64,000 nucleotides of DNA, taken from contig WNNJ02002043.1 in assembly GCA_012934845.2 (NCBI GenBank), positions 62,001 to 126,000 on the forward strand. The letters run 5' to 3'. The notes under the pieces were generated by a model that worked only from the letters and a program-made list of their open reading frames with translations, was not told the DNA's origin and did no database searches. Within the stretch, counting starts at the first letter, position 1. Every line of letters begins with the position of its first letter. The stretch comes from Pomphorhynchus laevis. Its lineage: Eukaryota > Acanthocephala > Palaeacanthocephala > Echinorhynchida > Pomphorhynchidae. This document shows positions 1 to 11,739 of the stretch, in pieces. A program made the position numbers and the translations under genes.

Positions 1-830
1 AGAACTGTCATTAGATTCGTTAAAGCCGTGACCAAGTGGCTTGCTTAGTCTCCTGTAAGATCTCGTAGGTGCATTGGGCTTACGCCGTCAGTGCCACCCA
101 CGGACGAGGGCGGAAAAGACCGTATAGAGCACAGTAAAGATGCAGCGGTAACAACGGCCGCAATCGAGAGTGTAAATGGGCAAAGGTGAGCAATCGATAG
201 ATACTCTTCTCGGAGGATGCTTAGTCTGTAGAGTTGTAGTTGTGTTTTCGTCGAAAGATAGGAACAGTACGAACAGCGCCGCGAATGTCGCCGTCCTCAA
301 TTTTTTCAAAAATCTTTCGGGGTAGTTGATTCACTGAGGATTTATTCTTGGTAATGTTGCATCGGTTATGTTCCTCAAAACTACCATCAAAAGGGAATTG
401 GTAGCGGGCGCATTCAGCTCGAATCTTTGTAGATAGAGAGGGATGATAAGGCGTACTCTGATTCTGCTGAGGCACGAGAAGCGAAATTTTAGGAAAGCTG
501 AGTAGGCTCCACCACACCGACTCGTTAGAAGGTCGCTCCACGACTGCGTCAATAAGCTAAGAGAACTTGGGGGCAACGGCTGATCGAGCGCCGCGCGGAA
601 TACGACGGATGACACGAAAATTCTAAGATAACAGTTGTGCAAAAGGAGAGCTCGGTGTTTTCGCTGGTAGTCAAGGCAGGCTCATGGATAGATCTGAACA
701 GATTGATGTTGTCTGGATCATTGGTAGGAGGAAGTCCAGAACCGCGACAACATGTCATTGGACCATGTTTTCGTACCATTCCGGAAGTGTTATCGACGAA
801 GAGCCTGCGACAAATTTAGCGCTGTAACTT
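1..830 (-). mobile_element. RLE-type LINE fragment (copy R1), reverse transcriptase region
   Basis: Read on the minus strand, bases 1-150 match 13960-14110 of a better copy of the same element closely, apart from a small deletion near base 50. They encode the start of the RT finger region (GGTDGVSPMHLRDL). The sequence further upstream on the minus strand (150-830) is probably the same element, but it is broken by frame changes and no domain could be read in it. The element runs off the left edge of the window. It belongs with the RLE-LINE copies at 6385-7945, 13936-16110 and 52720-61900. Certain for the first 150 bases, weaker beyond. Confidence 0.6.
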
Positions 831-987
831 CCCTTTGCTTATTGTGTGCGTATTAGAGTCGGTATTGTTGTTGATTGTCCTTTCTGGTTCTGTTGGTCGA
901 ATTGGCTGGATTATTCATCACATTTAACTTTTGCTGAATAGCTCAAACTTAGCACAGAAGCGGACTTTGAAACTGTCAGTGTAAACT

Positions 988-1200
988 TTATTCTGAATTG
1001 TTCGGATAATATGGGTATGCATCTAAATCTTCATTCGATTCCATTAGTGCCTTTTTCAAACGATCAAGCATTATCTGCTTTGCCTCAGAACTGTCTAAAT
1101 TACGTCGCTGTAGTTCTCTACGCAACTCAGATGCGAGCATATGTTTTAGTCGTTTTGCTCTATGTAATTGTAATTTGTATTGTGTATCTAATAAATGCAA
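988..1200 (-). CDS. SAP-domain-like open frame fragment
   Basis: A 70-codon open frame whose middle (residues about 19-52) looks like a SAP motif, the helix-extended-helix DNA-binding fold: MLASELRRELQRRNL followed by a spaced lysine/leucine helix (MLDRLKKAL). SAP domains occur in chromatin proteins and also in the gag-like or ORF1 proteins of some insect retroelements. The frame lies upstream of the RLE-LINE remnant on the same strand, so it could be part of that element, part of another retroelement's 5' region, or a host exon. No splice signals were convincing. The domain call is moderate and the parent gene is unknown. Confidence 0.4.
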   Translation of the reverse strand: MHLLDTQYKLQLHRAKRLKHMLASELRRELQRRNLDSSEAKQIMLDRLKKALMESNEDLDAYPYYPNNSE

Positions 1201-1214
1201 ATATATGCATTTAA

Positions 1215-2870
1215 GCTGTTAAAAGTTTTTGTTCTATTATTTATTTAATTATTAAAATTTTATTGAACGTTGTTTAATTTATAAATAATAGAAAATGCGT
1301 AGACTCAGTTAGCTGATATGTTTTGCAAAACGTTTTCATATTTAGTATGAAATACGTAGACACAGTTATCTGATCTGACCGTATATTATTTATTAGTCAA
1401 TTTATAAAAACTGTTTTTATTTTAAATTTAAATTATACATTTTATCGTCATATAAGTATTCATTGTATAAAAATTTCAATTTTAAATTTCAATTAAATTC
1501 TAATTTTATTTAAATATAAAGTGTATAAAACCCTTTATAATTATTTCTAATTTATTATTTATCTTTATTTTTAATTTATAAATAATATAAAATGCGTAGA
1601 CTCAGTAAGCTGATCTGATCATCATTTATTATTTACAATTATTTATGTATTATTTTCTATTTCATCAGAGGAAATACGTCATTAGCGCGTATTTGGCCCT
1701 TATGTGGTTGTTGGGTCGAGAAAAAGGGATCGAAACCTGATAACATTGCACTTCCTCATGATGACCTCTAATCCTTATTCTTATACATCGTCTCTTATTT
1801 ATTAGTCAATTCATAAAAATTGACTTGTATTTTAAATTTCAATTTTAAAATTTAACTTGATATAAATTATAAATTGTATTAAATCTTCTATAATTCTTTA
1901 TTATTTATCTTTATTTTTAATTTAAAAATAATATAAAATGCGTAGAGTCACTTATCTGATTTGATACTTATAGGATGACTGTATGGTGGGCAATTTTAAT
2001 TTCTTCTTCGCTGTGTAGAAAATAAATATTGCGTTTTTATTAAACATTTAAAATAAAAATTAAATTATAAATTGATATTTCATTCATTTAAGAATAAGAT
2101 CAGCTAACTGAGATTAACAGCTAACTAATGTTTACTATTAACTGAGATCAGCTAACTAATATTTACAATTAGGAAATAGTGAAAAAAGATTATTTTTGTT
2201 CTCTTCTAATTGTAAATGCAAATTCAAAAACATTAAAATTTGTAATTATTGATTAGCTTTTTTAATTATAATTTTTTTATTGCTTTTTATTTCATATAAA
2301 AGAGAATATTTTAAGCTGTTCTTCAAAATTCGAAAACTATTTTGATTTTAGAGACTATTAAAGGGAATTTTAAAAATTAGTTGTAGTTATGACCACAAGT
2401 TTTCAACGCATTGCTAAGATTAGTCTGACTTTATTATGATGATTTAGATCAAGACACGAAATTTTTTGGTAAAAATATGATAGCTTGTAGTTAAAATAAT
2501 TTGGATTTATAAATCTAAATAAATTAGTAATAAATTACTAATTTATTTAAATAAATAATTTATTAGTAAATTAATAATATATTTACTCATAAATAAATAT
2601 TTTTTAAAAAATATAGCTGATAATGAAAGTAATTTTCAGTTAATATACTATTTGTTATATAATTAAATTAAAAATCAAATAAAAATTATCTTAATAATTA
2701 TTTGTTTAATAATATTTATTTAATTATTCATTTCAATTTATTTAAAATATTAAAATCAATAAAAAAATTATGACACTTTAGCTTATGACACTTATTACTT
2801 CATTGATTTTTATAATTAACAAAATCGTGCAGACTATTAATGTATTCGCGCACACTTTAAAAGATAATAG
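1215..2870. repeat. AT-rich PLE-tail repeats, no gene
   Basis: This stretch holds no coding signal. It consists of repeated AT-rich blocks ending in the phrase GCGTAGACTCAGTTAGCTGA, seen near 1297, 1592 and, partly, 1938. The same phrase recurs near 12301, 21119, 21545, 21869, 22645, 28442, 32321, 49767, 51350, 52565 and 63600, usually close to Penelope-like RT fragments. I therefore read it as the far end of the PLE pLTR-like tail. From about 2210 to 2870 the sequence is simple AT-rich DNA. Confidence 0.55.
1663..1790 (+). repeat. PLE-associated structured module, copy M1
   Basis: A diverged copy of the conserved module found downstream of the PLE RT. The hairpin AATACG/CGTATT is kept, with a T-G closing pair where other copies have T-A. 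GGCCCTT can pair with AAGGGAT downstream, and the shared GAAACCTGATA and ATGATGACCTCTAAT phrases follow. Confidence 0.6.
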
Positions 2871-2904
2871 TCAAGAGAGATATCTTTTAAAAAGATTTTA
2901 AATA

Positions 2905-3275
2905 GTTGATACTGATCAATTATTGATAAATAATTATTGGAGCTGGATCAAAGGAAAGAAGAAATTGTTTTTGTATTTCGCTAACTTCTGTTAGTATCTT
3001 CAGATTGTAATTTGTACTGAAAAGAAAATTACTGGGGCAGGTAATTTTCTGAAGATGATAACATAAGTTTGCAAAAAAATATTATTAAAACTTTAATAAA
3101 TAATTATTAGAGCTGGATCAAAGGAAAGAAGAAATTGTTTTTGATATTTCGCTAACTACTGTTAGCATCTCCAGAAAATTACCTAAATTGAGTAATTTTC
3201 TGAAGATGCTAACAGTAGTTAGCGAAATATCAAAAATAATTTCTTATTTCCTTTAATTTAGCTCCGATAAATATT
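2905..3275. repeat. Two adjacent fold-back (MITE-like) elements
   Basis: Two neighbouring copies of a fold-back family. The second (about 3092-3275) is a near-perfect inverted repeat: the arm with TTTCGCTAACTACTGTTAGC and GAGCTGGATC is mirrored after a short AT loop. The first (2905-3090) has a good left arm and a degraded right arm. Related copies lie at 44377-44564 (best) and 21597-21715 (one arm). There is no coding capacity. The long arms and tiny loop point to a non-autonomous fold-back DNA element. Confidence 0.7.
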
Positions 3276-5346
3276 GTTTAAAAGATGTTCTTTTAAAAAT
3301 ATAAATATATATTATCTTTTAAAAAGATAATAATAGGCATGAAAATTGTGCATTGAATAAATATCCCTAAATCAGATTTTATCATAGCACAGATCTCATT
3401 GAGATAAATATATTTCCATTGTATTTGCTTTATCAAAATTATAAAATTTTATTTATTAATCAAATAAAATTTATTTTTATTAAATACTCCACGTAAATGG
3501 CTACAGAAATATAATATTTGGTAAAACATTAATAAATCATGAAGATTGATTAATCAGTACGGCTTAATTACACAAATAACAACTTCACTTAACAAATGTA
3601 TTTAAATATTGATTAAATACTTATTGATAAATCTTATTAATAAATATTCATTTAATACTTATTGTATTTAATATTTTATCTTTAAAAGTAAGTTTATTTT
3701 TCTTAATGTAAAAGATATTTTAAGTGTATTTAAATGAATTTTCATTCTCGCTTAAATGCCCAAGCAAGTTAATATCGTTTAAGTTAACGAATTTGATGCT
3801 TGAATACCGTGATGTGCATTGCAAATAGAGTATTATAAATTGACTATTCACTCATTGCTTTCTATTATTTATTAATGGAGAGAGTGAAATTGAAATTTTT
3901 TATTTTAAATATCGAATTTTCGATAGCCAACTGATATCATCATCAGGATAAAACTGTACAAAAAAATAAACATTTTTTTGTACAGAGTAAATGAAACAAA
4001 GTTAACAATAAAGTTTCAGAAAGCATAACAAAAGTTAATATCGTCCTGATTTAAAGATGGAAATCGATTTTAAATACATTCAAGTGTTAAGATTAAAAAG
4101 ATGGACAGTAATGAGGTAGCTAGAAATTAATATTAATAACAGTAATGAAAAAAGCATTTGATTTTTGTCACTGCACCTTTTGGCAAAGTATACATGAACA
4201 AATCTTACAAATTAAAATGACAAAGAAAATCGGAATATTCAAAAAACCAATGTCTATTGAATCTTTCATAGCTGTCTATGTCGTAAATCTACATCGATAT
4301 TAATCGACAGTGTAATTATCATGTCTATAGCTATTTAAGAACAAAATTAGTAAGTTTTAGCAAAATTCAAATTATTTAGATTTGTTTCTATATCAAGCGA
4401 CAGTTAGAAAAGAGCTGTCGCTTAACTTGTGTTTTTAGCAAAAAAAAAATATGTTGCCCAAACACAGGAGAATACTTTTGATAATTTCAAAGTTTCGTTA
4501 GCAAGTATTCTTCACATAGAATCAGCAGTGGAGAATATTTCTTCACCAAGACATTAATCTTGAAAAGAGTGATAATGGAAAAATGTTGGACGATTTGTGT
4601 TGCTATCAGATGAGATAAAGCTGTCAGTATAAGCAACACCTACTTAATCCGAAAAGAAGACATTAGAAAACAGGTACTTCCCAAGGAAAACAAATGGTCT
4701 CAAGCAGGAAATGCTTATGTAAACGTCGAATCGATTAGCAATTTGGAATCGGAAATTGTAGAACAGAACGAGATAGCAGTTAAAAAGCACTGGTTAACAG
4801 AGAGGGCGTCCAATTGGTAAAGATTATGGATGGGAAACGTCCAGAAACGTAAGTACATCCACAAATTAAATCATTAACGTCTAATATCAACAAACAATCA
4901 AAATTACTAATTAAAAATTTTAATATGGTAACTCAGTATTAATACCAAACATTTTAACCGGATTTCGTTTTCAAAGAATAAAAATAATAAACCTTTTAAA
5001 TCTACATTTCTAAAAGATTTGGACATGGACACTATCTATATATTTTAAGTTAATATACATTTTATAATATATAAAATATATTTTAAATATTATATATATT
5101 ATATATCTAATATATACGACATATAACATATAAGATATACTATCCAATTTTATATATAAGTTGATAAAGACTGCCGATTCATGGTCATAATGGTAAATTA
5201 CACCACGCGCGAATTTTAATTCATTAAAAATGGGAATTATGATTGTAACTTTTGCAGCAAATCATTTCGTGCTTCTTTTATCAATGTTCACAAAGTCTAG
5301 ACTCAATTGATCGTATTACAACACCCACAATCAACTGAATCATAAT
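3276..5346. other. AT-rich stretch without recognisable genes
   Basis: No supportable gene. Around 3836-3960 there is a half copy of the fold-back family seen complete at 50857-51019 (shared TTCACTCATT and CGAATTTTCGATA phrases). Bases 4440-4900 are less AT-rich and may be a degraded coding remnant, but no frame stays open and no motif could be read. Bases 5040-5160 are TA-rich simple sequence. Confidence 0.5.
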
Positions 5347-5352
5347 ATAAAT

Positions 5353-5672
5353 AGGATCACTTTTCATGCGAAGTATTTGAATTCAAACATTTAGTAATGG
5401 CACATTCACTCGTTTTGCATATTGCTGTTAGCTAACACAAAGCGAAAGGTGTAAATGGGATAAATTATCTTCATTATTTCTTCCCAATTGCGAGGATCAA
5501 ATAAATGCGACATTTTATCAACGTTCGAATATCATACTTTACAAGCATCAACAAAGAGGATCACTTTTCCTGTCGAGTATTCGAATTCAAACATTTAGTG
5601 ACTGCACACTTTGTTGTTAGCTAACGCAGAGTGAAATGCAAAAATGGGATCAATTATCTTAATCATCTTATA
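5353..5672. repeat. Imperfect direct duplication, about 120 bp, spaced 204 bp
   Basis: Two copies start with AGGATCACTTTTC at 5353 and 5557 and share TTCAAACATTTAGT, GTTAGCTAAC and AAATGGGAT in the same order. They differ by small deletions. No coding potential; the origin is unknown. Confidence 0.6.
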
Positions 5673-5721
5673 CAATATTTAAATATTCAAGTAATATTAA
5701 AACCTACTAATTTTTCGTGAC

Positions 5722-5916
5722 AAGGCTCTATATAGCGTTCTCATCTCCCTCAACCTCTCATCAGCATTCGACATCGTCGACCACTACATCCTCCTTTCTC
5801 GCCTTCGTTATGATTACGGCTTTTCTTCCTCCTCCGTAGCATGGTTTGCCTCATATCTATCCGACCGTTCTTTTCGGGTCTGTTCAAATTCATCATCCTC
5901 TCCTTCCATCCTTATT
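5722..5916 (+). mobile_element. L2-like LINE fragment, RT motif A region
   Basis: An internal 195-bp fragment of the L2-like RT, matching 42457-42650 of the long copy. It covers the SAFDIVDH motif A block and the YLSDRSF block. It has no 3' end and stops abruptly where a PLE RT fragment begins (5917). An open frame crosses that join, but it reads the L2 part in the wrong frame, so it is not a real fusion. Confidence 0.75.
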
Positions 5917-6340
5917 TTCCAGAAAGCCTTATTCTTAACAAAACCAATATTAATGATGAAAACGGTATATATTTAGATATGAACATTAAATTAAGATTAA
6001 CTAAAACTACTATTAATTTATATCGTAAAGATGACATATTTAAATTTACAAGAAACATATTTTTGCATGAGCATTCATGCATACCATATAATATAAAATA
6101 TAATACATTAAATAATGAAATTTTAAGAATTACAACAATATGTAACGATATTGGCTTTCTTCAAAATCATTTAAATAATTTAATAGATACATATTTTAAA
6201 CTAGGTTACTATAAAAATAACATCAAGCAGAAAATAGTAAAATATATAAATCAACACAATAATATAAAGAATAAATTTAAAATCATTAGCGGAAAATTTT
6301 TATGGATGGATAATAAATAATATACTTTGTATTAGAATTA
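5917..6340 (+). mobile_element. Penelope-like RT fragment, C-terminal part
   Basis: Encodes the conserved C-terminal part of the window's PLE RT family, open to 6320. Blocks in order: PESLILNKTNIND, IYLDMNIKL, YRKDDIFKFTRNIFLHEHS, ICNDIGFLQNHLNN, and the end SGKFLWMDNK. The same blocks recur at 21996, 23330, 49964, 51375 and 63100. RT motifs A-C are missing, so the copy is 5'-truncated at the join with the L2 fragment. The structured module that normally follows is absent; about 45 bp later an RLE LINE starts. Confidence 0.75.
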
Positions 6341-6384
6341 GATACTTGATAATCAAATTCCATCAGAGGAAAATTGACGCAGTT

Positions 6385-7945
6385 GACATTGAAGCACCTT
6401 CTATCGGACCGTGGATCAAATAGTGCTACTCGCAACCATTAAAATTACGATTTGGAGCAGCAAAAAGCCCAACATTGTCAGCAGGAGTACAAGGGGATCC
6501 TCTGGGTCCATTCCTTTTCGCAATGGCAATTCAACCGATTATTCAGAAATTCAACTCGATCACATGTATCGGTTTTAACAAGTGGTATTTGGACGATGGA
6601 ATAATCGGAAGTGAACCCAAGGCAGTTGCAATCACATTAAACATGATTGCAAATGAGCTGGAAAAATCGGATTATCAATGAATTGACAAAAAAAAAACGA
6701 ATTAATAGGCAACACGTAAGCAATTATCTCAACGCAGGCAGGATGGACTCACGCTTCACACACCAAGACTGACAGTAATTTCACTCTTTTGGGATGCTCA
6801 ATTGGTTCGCAAGAGTTTGGAGAAGCATATCTCATAGATAGTTGATTACCAAACCTAGTAAATGACACAGAGCTTGTCGCGTCGCTTCCGGACGCTCAAG
6901 TGGCTTACCTGCTATTGCATCACTGTGCTTCCGCTCAACGAATAGCATTCTTAATGAGGAGTGTAGATCCAGCAAGCACCGAACTTTCATGTAAGCTGTT
7001 TAATAATGATGTGATACGGGCGATGGAAATCATTGCTTTAATACAACTGTCAGCGTGAACACGATCTCCAGTTGAGCTCCCACTAAAAATGGGCGGTCTG
7101 GGCCTTAGGAGTACAAACAAACACAGAGCGGCAGCCTTTACAGCAAGCGTCAGCACAGTGGCCGCGTTTGTGAACCAGGATCCAAATACATTTTCGGGCT
7201 TTGTAAACACGAATGAAATACTTGCGCTACACGGAGCAGAAGTGGAACAACAGGCTTCATCCACAAGACAACATCAAATATCGTTCAAAATTGACTCAGA
7301 GAAGCGTAAAAATCTATTAGACACTAGAGATGATCGGACAAGGGCCAGACTAATAGCGGTATCACAGCCACATGCGAACGCATGGTTACAATGCGCCCCA
7401 AATCGAAGTCTCGGCCTAGTTCTTACCGACCAAGAATTTACAATTCTTATAAAAATGTGGTTAGGCCTGCAAATTGCTTCAAGTGACTACCGTTGTAGTC
7501 GATGTTTTCGGTATGCAGATGCTGAGGACTTCCATGCACTAACCTGCAACTACGGTGGTTTTCCAGGAATACGTCATAATCGAATTCCTGACGTCGTTCT
7601 CCAGGCGGCACAATCAGCAGGAATGTATGTGGGTTGCGAGGTTCGCAACCTTGTCCAAAATCTACAAGAACGGCCGGCCGATATTTTGATCTACGGGGAT
7701 CCTTAAAATGATATGGATTTCGCGGTGACACATCCACTACAGAAATCTTTTCTACGCCAGTCACCTTATGTACCCGGTTACGCAGCATGCAGTACGCATC
7801 ATCAGTCAAAGATAGGAAGTACCGTGCTAAACTTGGAGTATTACGGTGGCTGGAATATAGAAGGGAGAAAATCATCAGACGAATTGCTTGATCCTTAGCA
7901 ATTCGATCTCTACCATACAGCATCGCATCTTCACGGCTCTTTTAA
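6385..7945 (+). mobile_element. RLE-type LINE (copy R2): RT motifs B-C and restriction-like nuclease
   Basis: Fragment of a non-LTR retrotransposon polyprotein. RT motif B (AGVQGDPLGPFLFAMAIQPI) and motif C (KWYLDDGIIG) are read at 6475-6681. After a gap, 7089-7706 gives the thumb/linker (KMGGLGLRS, ARLIAVSQPHANAWL) and a C-terminal zinc pattern (CSRC, then HALTC) followed by GIRHNRIPDVV and RPADILIYG, with DFAVTHPLQ after it at 7713. A CCHC zinc motif followed by RPD...D is the layout of the PD-(D/E)XK restriction-like endonuclease of R2/R4/CRE-type LINEs. Several frameshifts and stops make it non-functional. The exact clade cannot be set from sequence alone. Confidence 0.75.
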
Positions 7946-7963
7946 CGAATATAAATATCACTC

Positions 7964-8420
7964 ATGAGAGGCTATTCAAAAGCTATATTATCTAGCATTA
8001 ATCTGTTGAACCGACTGTATTACGAGATAGCTAACCCCATAATGGAGAATCCCACACGGAGAATGAACCCCTTTCAGGCGCTTGATCTGGATGGTAAGAA
8101 GAAGTCTCGCGCTGCACTCGAGACGGAAAATGTCATAAAGGTGTGTGCGAAGGCGCAATCTGATGTCTACGATTGTGAAATGTCACAAGAACATGCATCT
8201 GACATCGAATCAATTATGAACAAATGTGCGGAATCGGCGAGAGAGGAAACTTCTTTGTATGAGTTCGATGCAGACAAAAACTTATTCGAACAACACGACT
8301 CTCAAGATAATTCTAGAACGGGCACGCGGAAGCTGCGCTGCTGAGCAGCTGACGGTTATTTTGCTGCATTTCATAATCAGCTGAATGATTACGGGATTGT
8401 GGTCCGCGAGGTCACACCTT
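7964..8420 (+). pseudogene. Unrecognised coding-like stretch
   Basis: An open frame of 126 codons starts at 7964 and coding-like composition continues to about 8420, where an L2 tail is inserted. The predicted protein is hydrophilic and acidic (for example ALETENVIKVCAKAQSDVYD and ASDIESIMNKCAESAREE) with no signal peptide, membrane segment or motif I recognise. It lies directly after the RLE LINE on the same strand. It could be host, viral-fossil or retroelement sequence, and no function is proposed. Confidence 0.3.
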
Positions 8421-8510
8421 CTCGACATCTGATTTACAGTTTTGTTTTGTTGTGGTCATGTAAGTGTGCGCTGGCACGCATTTGCCACGTAGAATAAATC
8501 TTTTTTTCAA
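8412..8510 (+). mobile_element. L2-like LINE 3' tail, severely truncated
   Basis: About 100 bp matching the last bases of the L2-like element. It has the CACCTTCTCGACA end of the ORF, the GTGTGCGCTGGCACGC hairpin (one change in the stem), ATTTGCCACGT, and an AATAAATC then T-run ending. A second L2 insertion begins two or three bases later in the same orientation. Confidence 0.85.
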
Positions 8511-8512
8511 TA

Positions 8513-9885
8513 ATCCCTACTCTTTCTAAGCTCTTAGAACGCATCATCTTAATACAGATTAACGCTTAGCTCTCCTCATGTAATTTGTACCCTCTTTTCC
8601 AATTCGCTTTACGCTCTAATCACTCCACAGAAATCGCGTGCATAAAAGTGTACAACGACTTACTCATTTCTCGAAACAAGGCTATATATAGTGTTGTCAT
8701 CTCCCTCTACCTCTCCTCCGCATTCGACATTGTCGACCACTCCGTCCTCCTTTCTCCTCTTCGTTATGATTACGGCTTTTCTTCCACCTCCGTAGCATGG
8801 TTTGCCCCATATCTATCCGACCGTGCCTTTCGCGTATGTTCTGATTCATCATCCTCTTCTCCCATCCTTTTTTTGAGGGGTCTCACAAGGTTCCGTTCTA
8901 GGTCCCCTCCTTTTCTCTCTTCTGCTTGGCGATCTCTCTCCGTTTATCAAACCTTACCCCTTAAAGTCATGCAATACGCCGATGACATCCTCATCTATGC
9001 TCATGAACCCGCACATCGCATACACGATATCGGCATTTCTGCCTCCAACTGTCTTTCTTCTATCTACAAACGTCTCTCCAATCTCCATCTCGTTATATAC
9101 CCCGAAAAGTCCAAAATGATGTAGATCCTCCCCCGTAAACCAAACATATCTCCTCCTACACTATCTTTTGCCTCATCGATCATCCTCATAGTCCACAATC
9201 TCACTTTCTTAAGCTATCATTTCGATGATCACCTATCCCTTAAACCCTTCGTCCGTGACAAGGCACGCTCATCTAACTTAATTCTCCGTGATATCCGCCG
9301 TATCCGCCCCCTTATCGACTTCCGTTCTTGTATGTCTCTACTTTCATCGCTTCTCTTCCCTAAAATCGATTACTGCCTTAGCCTTTTCTCCAATTCTCCA
9401 AAATCCATCATCCTACCCCTACAACGAATAATCAACACCGCCGTTCGAGTGCTCTTTCGTCTCCGTCGCTTCGACCACACATCCACATATTTTGCCCAAC
9501 TCTCCTGGCCCACCATCCACATCCGCATCAAACTCCGCCTTCTTCTCGTTACCTTTCGTCTCATCGCTGTCGGCTCCCCATCGTTCATCAACCTTCCTTT
9601 CTTAGACGATACTCGCCCCACCTCGCTATCGCTTCGTTCCTGTCATACCCTCTTACTCCACGTTCCTAATTACTCCAACAACTACGGTCTCCAATCCTTC
9701 CTCGTCGCCGCCTCACTCGCCTGGAATCAACTCCCTCTCGACGTCCGCCGCGCCCCCTCTTTTATCATATTCAAACACCTCCTCCGTTCACACCTTCTCG
9801 ACACATGATTCACAGTCTTGTTTTGTAGTGGTCATGTAAGCGTGCGCTGGCACGCATTTGTCACGTTAAAATAAATCGCTTTTTT
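8513..9885 (+). mobile_element. L2-like LINE, 5'-truncated, RT core to 3' end
   Basis: A 5'-truncated copy starting within the RT palm. Open pieces at 8585-9124 and 9332-9808 show motif A (SSAFDIVDHSVLL, though the preceding aspartate is tyrosine: SLYLSSAFD), a damaged motif B, motif C (QYADDILIY), and the L2-type C-terminus (FPKIDYCLSLF, SLAWNQLPLDVRRAPSF, LRSHLLDT). The 3' UTR carries the GCGTGCGCTGGCACGC hairpin and AATAAATC plus T-run. Homologous to the long copy at 39990-43661. Frameshifts and substituted catalytic residues make it inactive. Confidence 0.85.
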
Positions 9886-10325
9886 TGTACTCTATTAATT
9901 TCAGTCTTTACAAACTCTAGAGCGTTGGTTGTATATATAGCGTTGGTTATATCATTTCGTAATATATCTGAAGCCGTATTCGTCGAATGACACTGATTTC
10001 TGATAGACTGGTTGCCATTGATGACAAATGGCGAGAAGGTTCGAGAATGATATTCACCAGTAAGTGGAGTATTAACAGCTGGGCATATTAACTGGCTACT
10101 AGTATCCCTTTTTCAATAACATTTTCATGATATCATGATCTCCAATAACATTAAGATCAAGGGGAGGTATTGTATTTTGATCATGACCAAATAGTATGAT
10201 ATGTCTAGTATCCGTTTCGGGAATGGATTGACATTTTTATCAACGCAACTAACACTTCCTAATCCTAATTCACAAGTTTTCTGCTGTTTCTAAATGATTT
10301 TCTGACTGTAAATTAATATGTAGTT
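9886..10325 (-). pseudogene. Degraded coding-like stretch, unrecognised
   Basis: Between two L2 copies. On the minus strand a short run reads like protein (TRHIILFGHDQ then PPLDLNVIGDHD), roughly 10080-10250, with broken frames around it. No family could be named; it could be a host pseudogene or a viral or transposon fossil. The rest of the interval shows nothing. Confidence 0.25.
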
Positions 10326-11042
10326 TTCACGTCATGCAATACACCGATGACATAATCATCTATACTTATGCACCTGCCTATCGCATACACGATATCGCAT
10401 TTCTGCCTCCAACTGCCTTTCTTCTACCTACAAACGTCTCTCTCATCTTCATTTCGTTCTAAAACCTCGACAAGTCCAAAATAACTTAGATCCTACCCCG
10501 TTGGCCAAGCATATATCCTCCCCTCTATCTTTTGACTCATCAATCATCTTAATAGTTAATAATCTCACTTTCTTAGGCTTCCATTTCGATTATCACCTTT
10601 CCATTAAACACTTCGTCCGTGACAAGGTCCGCTCGTCTAGCTTAATTCTCCGTGACATCCGCCGTATCCGCTCCCTTATCGACTTCCGTTTTTGTATGTC
10701 TCTTCTTTCATCGCTTCTTTTCCCTAAAATCGATTACTGCTTCAGCCTTTTCGCCAATTCTTCAAAATACATCATCCTACACCTACAACGCATCATCAGC
10801 TTCGCCATTGGAGTGATCCTACGTCTATGTCGCTTCAACCACACATCTTCGCTAGCTCGCCTAGTTCACCGTCCACATCCGCATTTTACTTTGCCTTCTT
10901 CTCGTCACTTTTCGTCTCATCGCTGTCGGCTCCCCCATCGTTCATCTACCCCCTTTCTTAGACTGCACTTGGCCCACTCTATTCGATTTTTCCCTCTTAC
11001 TTTACGTCATCCCTCTTATTTCACGTTACTAATTACTCCAAA
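10326..11042 (+). mobile_element. L2-like LINE fragment lacking its 3' end
   Basis: Starts at RT motif C (the CAATACACCGATGAC region) and runs through the C-terminal blocks. An open frame at 10501-11061 reads LTFLGFHFDYHLSIKHFVRD and FPKIDYCFSLFANSSKYII. It stops before the usual 3' hairpin and T-run, so the tail was lost by later deletion rather than by normal 5' truncation. It is more diverged than the copy at 8513. Confidence 0.8.
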
Positions 11043-11461
11043 TATATGTTGTGTAAGATAAATCTGTTGTGTAAGAATGTGTTCGTTTGATTCTCTGGAT
11101 TGATATCTTATTTATATCGTAGTAAAATACTCCCTGGATTGACTCTCGTCCTTCTTCATCATGATTATTTTCTTTATCCGCTTGGATAATTCTAAATTTA
11201 GAGCTGGTGTACTTAGAAGTATCAAAAGAGTACGATGGTGAAACCGCGCCGCGGTACAACAGTTAGAATACAGTTAGAAATATGTATATGTAGTTTGCCT
11301 ATCATTCGTGCACAGCAAAATCCACAGAAGAATAGCTTTGTCGACAAAGAATTTGCCGTTTCTTCTAAACAGACAATCGTTGTACAAATATCACAGTTAG
11401 GTGCGTCGCAGCCAACTTGTTGAGATACAAAAGATCTTTCTATATCTTCGGATTTTTCCAT
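11029..11461 (-). pseudogene. Unrecognised cysteine-containing open frames
   Basis: Two overlapping minus-strand frames (11222-11461 and 11029-11259) look like one coding region with a frame change or short intron between them. The first reads MEKSEDIERSF, then CDAPNCDICTTIVC and FFCGFCCARMIGK, a cysteine-rich stretch that could bind metal. The second is hydrophilic (ADKENNHDEEGRES). No family was recognised. A host gene remnant or a transposon-borne fragment are both possible. Confidence 0.3.
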
Positions 11462-11739
11462 TGTGTTGGTTAATTATTGAAAGACGAAATATATCAGTTT
11501 TTATTGTAATTATATTGAATACTTATAACTTTTTCTTTAAATTGACTATCCGAAATTGACGATTGTATGTAATTATAATCAAGAAAGTTTAAATCGATAT
11601 AAATTGTATAAATTGATATAAATTGTTTAAATTGATATAAATTGTTTAAATTGATATAAATTGTTTAAATTGATATAAATATAAATTGTATAAAATCTTA
11701 TATAATTATTTATTATTTATCTTTATTTTTATTTATATA

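Noticed and set aside
5841-6320. Fusion protein joining L2 and PLE sequence
   Set aside because: The L2 part is read out of its true frame, so the continuous frame is accidental.
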